DNA of 40,603 bases from Fibrobacterales bacterium Fibro_02 (GTDB lineage Bacteria; Fibrobacterota; Fibrobacteria; Fibrobacterales; Fibrobacteraceae): assembly GCA_001603905.1 (NCBI GenBank), contig LVAE01000026.1, positions 1-40,603 on the forward strand, read 5' to 3'. A program made the position numbers and the translations under genes. Below are positions 37,157 through 40,603 of the stretch, one piece after another. Below the pieces are notes generated by a model. That model saw only the letters and a program-made list of their open reading frames with translations. It did no database searches and was not told the origin of the DNA. Each line of letters opens with the position of its first letter. The first letter of the stretch is position 1.

Positions 37157-39769
37157 TCATTTCCCGTAATGCTCCTTCAAGTCCATCAGGCATTGAAGCG
37201 CCTGCATCGGAGTCATTTCTTCGGGTTTCAGGCGGCGGATTTCTTCTTTGAGAAGCTGCGTAGATTCGTCGGGAGGTGCGAACAGGTCGACCTGCGGCTT
37301 TTCCATAAGCTTCTTGTGGGTGGCACCATCGCTCGGGTCAATCTTCTGCTTTTCGAGGCGCAAAAGAATCTTGCGGGCGCGGCGAAGCACGTTATTCGGG
37401 AGACCCGCCATTTCGGCCACGTGAATACCGTAGCTGGAATCGCAAGCACCTTCGAGAATCTTGTGCAAGAAGATGAGCTTGTCGCCCTTTTCCTGAACGC
37501 CCACCTGGAAGTTTCCAGCATGTTCAAGGCTTTCCACAAGGCCCGTGAGCTCGTGGTAATGCGTTGCAAACAGCGTGATGGCGGCACGGGCCGGTTCATC
37601 ATGCAGAGTTTCCACAATCGCCCACGCAATCGAGAGACCGTCAAAGGTACTCGTTCCGCGACCGATTTCGTCAAGGAGCACCAGGCTGTGGGACGTCGCA
37701 TTGCGCAAGATGTTCGCCGTTTCGATCATTTCGACCATGAACGTCGAAAGGCCGCGGCTCAGGCGGTCGCTGGCACCCACGCGGGTAAAGATGCGGTCCA
37801 CCACGCCGATGCGGGCACTTTCTGCCGGCACGAAGCAGCCGATTTGCGCCATGAGCACAATGAGTCCCGTCTGGCGCAGGTAAGTCGATTTACCAGCCAT
37901 GTTCGGGCCTGTAATGAGCATGAGGCGCGTCGCTTCGGGCGAAAGATTCACATCGTTCGGGATAAAGTCCAAGTCCGAATTGACTGCGACAATCACCGGA
38001 TGGAAACCGCCCTTGATTTCGATACCCGAGCCTTCGAAGACTTCGGGGCAAACGTAATTGTACTTGCGGGCGGCGCGGGCAAAGCTGTAAAGCGTATCCA
38101 CATGGGCAATCGCATTCGCGATTTCCTGGAGTTCGGCGCGCCAGCTGTTTACGCGTTCGCGGAGTTCGCAGAAAATCTTGTATTCCAGTGCATGAATATT
38201 GACTTCGGCGTTGCTGATGATGGATTCACATTCCTTCATCTCGGGCGTAATGTAGCGTTCGCCATTCACCGTCGTCTGCTTGCGAATGTATTCGTCGGGA
38301 ATCGGGGCGGTCGCCTTCGCCATCTGCGCCTTGGTAATTTCGATATAGTAACCGAAAACGCGGTTGTAGCCAACCTTCAAGCTCGGGATTCCGAGGCGTT
38401 CACGTTCACGGACTTCGAGCGAGGCAATCCATTCGCGGCGTTCCTTGATGTCTTCGTTCATGGCATCGAGTTCCGCGTTTGCACCCGCGCGAATCATGCC
38501 GCCCTCGCGCACGGTCAGCGGCAAGTCATCGTTAAATTGCGAAAGGAGTTCTTCGCCACGGCCACGGGCGGCAATGAGGGCCGCTCGCATCGGTTCAAAA
38601 ATCGGCGAATTCAAGCCCTCAAGTACATCGGCCACCTTGGATGCCTGCGAAAGCGAACGGCCCATGCCCGCCAAATCGCGGGCATTCGCGCGGCCAGAAC
38701 CGACGCGGCCCATCAGGCGTTCCATATCGAGAATCGAAGTCAGCGATTCCTTCAGTTCGTCAAGCGCGACCGGATTATTGACAAGTTCTTCGACGGCCTC
38801 TTCGCGTTCCTTGATGCGGTCCACCGAAATCAGCGGGTGACTCACCCACTCCTTCAGATTGCGGCCGCCCATGGCAGTCACCGTAAAGTCGAGCACGTAG
38901 CAAAGCGTGCTGCTGATATCGTCGGCATTCAGCGGGCGCACCAGTTCCAGATTACGCAGCGTGCTCGGGTCAAGCGTCATGTAATCGTCGAGATTCAGAA
39001 TCTCGAGCGTCGTAAAATGCGAAAGTTCGGACTTCTTCTGGTCCATCAGGTACTGGAGAAGCGCCCCCGTCACCTGCGTTTCGACCACTCGCCCATCCAG
39101 GCCGAGACCGTCCAAAGCCTCGACCTTAAAGTGCGTAAACAGCACATCCTTCGCGGAATCTTCGCCGAACAGGAATGCCGGAAGTTCTGTCACCAGAATG
39201 TTTTCGGAGCGGATCAAGTCCATGACACCGCTAGGAATCACGGTTCCTTCGGGCACCACGACTTCTTTCGGCATGCGGCGGCAGAATTCACATTCAAAAG
39301 CCTGCACCGAACTCTTGCACGCGGCCAAGTAGCCAGTCGTCACATCGGCAATCGCAAACGAGACCGAATCCTTTTCGGGAATGAACGCACAAAGGTAATT
39401 CGCCTCTTTCGCATTCAGGTTCGACTCGTCCATCGCGGTACCGGCACTGATGATTTCTACAATGTCGCGCTTGACGATTCCCTTTGCGAGTTTCGGGTCT
39501 TCCACCTGTTCGCAAATGGCAATGCGGTAACCCGCCGCCACCATCTTGGGCACGTAGCGGTCCGCGGCATGGTGCGGGAACCCGCACAAGGGAGTTGCCC
39601 CCGAGGCGCCGTTGTTGCGGCTCGTGAGAGTAAGTCCTAAAATTTTGGAGGCAACTACAGCATCGTCTTCGAAAAGTTCGAAGAAGTCGCCCATTCTAAA
39701 AAACAAGATGCAGCCGGGATTCTGTTTCTTGATCTCGTAATACTGCTGCATTAACGGGGTCACAGCCAT
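37157..39769 (-). CDS. mutS: DNA mismatch repair protein MutS
   Basis: An 870-residue MutS with all domains. The mismatch-reading Phe-x-Glu is F29-F-E31 in RMGDFFELF. The C-terminal ATPase has Walker A GPNMAGKST, the signature STFMVEM, Walker B LVLLDEIGRGTSTFDG and the ATHYHEL switch. It scans DNA as a dimer for mispairs and recruits MutL. Its start overlaps the scpB stop by one base (TAATG). mutL is not in the window. The end abuts a palindromic repeat, with the last codons and stop next to the GTGTCAT arm. Confidence 0.98.
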   Translation of the reverse strand: MAVTPLMQQYYEIKKQNPGCILFFRMGDFFELFEDDAVVASKILGLTLTSRNNGASGATPLCGFPHHAADRYVPKMVAAGYRIAICEQVEDPKLAKGIVKRDIVEIISAGTAMDESNLNAKEANYLCAFIPEKDSVSFAIADVTTGYLAACKSSVQAFECEFCRRMPKEVVVPEGTVIPSGVMDLIRSENILVTELPAFLFGEDSAKDVLFTHFKVEALDGLGLDGRVVETQVTGALLQYLMDQKKSELSHFTTLEILNLDDYMTLDPSTLRNLELVRPLNADDISSTLCYVLDFTVTAMGGRNLKEWVSHPLISVDRIKEREEAVEELVNNPVALDELKESLTSILDMERLMGRVGSGRANARDLAGMGRSLSQASKVADVLEGLNSPIFEPMRAALIAARGRGEELLSQFNDDLPLTVREGGMIRAGANAELDAMNEDIKERREWIASLEVRERERLGIPSLKVGYNRVFGYYIEITKAQMAKATAPIPDEYIRKQTTVNGERYITPEMKECESIISNAEVNIHALEYKIFCELRERVNSWRAELQEIANAIAHVDTLYSFARAARKYNYVCPEVFEGSGIEIKGGFHPVIVAVNSDLDFIPNDVNLSPEATRLMLITGPNMAGKSTYLRQTGLIVLMAQIGCFVPAESARIGVVDRIFTRVGASDRLSRGLSTFMVEMIETANILRNATSHSLVLLDEIGRGTSTFDGLSIAWAIVETLHDEPARAAITLFATHYHELTGLVESLEHAGNFQVGVQEKGDKLIFLHKILEGACDSSYGIHVAEMAGLPNNVLRRARKILLRLEKQKIDPSDGATHKKLMEKPQVDLFAPPDESTQLLKEEIRRLKPEEMTPMQALQCLMDLKEHYGK

Positions 39770-40476
39770 TAGGCATCTCCCATCGACAATTCAACCTGGT
39801 CCGGATTTTCTTCGGGTTGCTTGGGTTCTTCGGGGCTAACCGATTCGGGTTTCGCGTACTGCGGCACCAAGGCGCCCGCTTCCAGAAGTTCACTGAACTC
39901 GCGGAGTCGCGGCAAATCTTCCGGGATGCGGTTAATGCCGAAATACTTCATGAATTCCTGCGTGGTCACGTAGGTATAGGGGTTACCCACCGTATCGGCA
40001 CGGGAACCGAGAGCAATAAAGCCCTTGTCGAGCAGGTTACGGATTGGGCCATCCACCGACGACACGCCACGCACCTGTTCAATGGCCGCCTTGGTAATCG
40101 GCTGCTGGTAAGCAATCACCGCCAAGGTTTCAAGCGCCGCCTGGCTGAGCCTGCGGGCGTTTGCTTCGGGGAACAGCTTGCGCACCCAGGGGTAATACTT
40201 GGCACGCGTGCGGAAACGGTAACCGCCCGCCTGTTCCACAATTTCGAACGGGGAATTAATCTTGTTCAGCGAATCGTTCGCCGCAATCAAAGCATCGGAC
40301 ACCAAACGCGCATCCAGAAAATCACCCAGAATTTCACGCAGCTTTTTAAGCGTCACAATGTCAGGAGACGCAAATACGAGCGCCTGGATAATGCGGGCCA
40401 AATCCTCTTGGCTCTCGACTTTCGGGAGTTCCGCCGATTCTTCGGCCAAATCGTCCAAATTCTGATTTTCTTCCAT
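39769..40476 (-). CDS. scpB: Segregation and condensation protein ScpB
   Basis: ScpB dimers bind the ScpA kleisin of the SMC condensin complex and help separate sister chromosomes. The 235-residue protein has an acidic N-terminus, two winged-helix domains (VFASPDIVTLKKLREIL; RRLSQAALETLAVIAYQQPITKAAIEQVRGVSSVDGPIRNLLDKGFI) with the diagnostic AYxQPIT-x-x-x-I-x-x-IRG pattern in the second, and a Pro/Glu-rich tail. scpA, usually upstream, is not seen, and the 127 bases upstream hold no gene start. It is coupled to mutS by TAATG overlap, an unusual pairing. Confidence 0.95.
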   Translation of the reverse strand: MEENQNLDDLAEESAELPKVESQEDLARIIQALVFASPDIVTLKKLREILGDFLDARLVSDALIAANDSLNKINSPFEIVEQAGGYRFRTRAKYYPWVRKLFPEANARRLSQAALETLAVIAYQQPITKAAIEQVRGVSSVDGPIRNLLDKGFIALGSRADTVGNPYTYVTTQEFMKYFGINRIPEDLPRLREFSELLEAGALVPQYAKPESVSPEEPKQPEENPDQVELSMGDA

Positions 40477-40603
40477 ACATCCGCAAAATAAAAATTTTCA
40501 CCGCGGCAAATACGCCACCACCCCAGGAACACCCTCTTTAGGGCGTCCCCCATTCTATAGCACTTCCCAATGGCCACCCTTATCGGGGCCTACACGAACT
40601 AAC
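40477..40603. other. Non-coding end of window upstream of scpB
   Basis: The first bases (TTTTTATTTTGCGG on the minus strand) may hold the scpB promoter. Beyond about 40510 the sequence is GC-rich with CACCCTC/AGGGCGT words reminiscent of the block at 2530-2575. No gene is recognised. Confidence 0.35.

Noticed and set aside
37142..39640. An 832-codon open frame on the plus strand
   Set aside because: It lies opposite mutS, which has every expected motif; the plus-strand product is rich in His, Arg and Phe with no recognisable domain, as is usual for the antisense of a GC-biased gene.
1..40603. CRISPR arrays, prophage genes, canonical insertion sequences
   Set aside because: No regularly spaced direct repeats, cas, integrase, transposase or phage structural genes were found.

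Overview
The window looks like a piece of a Fibrobacter chromosome (F. succinogenes or a close relative). This is inferred from gene content and style, not from a database match: dense ATGA/TAATG-coupled operons, a PorV/PorQ-type outer-membrane protein, an AT-rich TATATTT-like box before many genes, many hairpin repeats between genes, and anaerobe-type metabolism. Most of it is core chromosome. No phage, plasmid, canonical insertion sequence or CRISPR array is visible.

Layout. 1-2489: end of purH, a small DUF494/Smg-like gene and trmFO. 2490-3399: a non-coding block with tRNA-Pro(UGG), tRNA-Lys(UUU), their terminators, a broken tRNA-Pro copy and many hairpins. 3400-5178: a PorV/PorQ-like barrel and a glycosyltransferase-like protein. 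5175-10417 (minus): a seven-gene operon with a TusA-domain protein, a degenerate SGNH-like protein, a small CxxC protein, a pentaheme cytochrome c, a Tat-exported Fe-S protein, an NrfD/ActC quinol-site protein fused to a monoheme cytochrome c, and a small membrane protein. I read the last four as a stripped-down relative of alternative complex III. 10553-12112: a processive family-2 glycosyltransferase. 12102-16419 (minus): a five-gene type IV pilus/type II secretion-like cluster (secretin, PilP/GspC-like protein, GspK/PilX-like protein, two pseudopilins).

16586-16957 is a compact unit: a GIY-YIG nuclease gene framed by inverted copies of a TGTCATTGCGAG palindrome. After it come a small orphan gene, dapA with an acidic Cys-cluster protein, a hairpin-rich gap, a DUF1846 gene and a PAS-PAS-GGDEF cyclase. 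22773-26942: the rpsP-rimM-trmD-rplS operon continuing into two coupled cyclic-nucleotide-binding-fold proteins. 26994-30760: yajC, def, a SpoIID/LytB-domain protein and an archaeal-type MiaB-like methylthiotransferase with a palindromic repeat inserted in frame. 30797-36556: an NSS transporter with a 33-residue partner, a three-domain LplT-PlsC-acyl-ACP synthetase fusion, and a RidA-family protein. 36606-40476 (minus): an HD-domain hydrolase, mutS and scpB.

Best candidates for something undescribed are: the GIY-YIG/palindrome unit with related TGTCAT palindromes elsewhere in the window, one inside a gene; the reduced ACIII-like operon carrying a TusA-domain gene; and the intergenic hairpin mosaics that have broken a tRNA-Pro copy.
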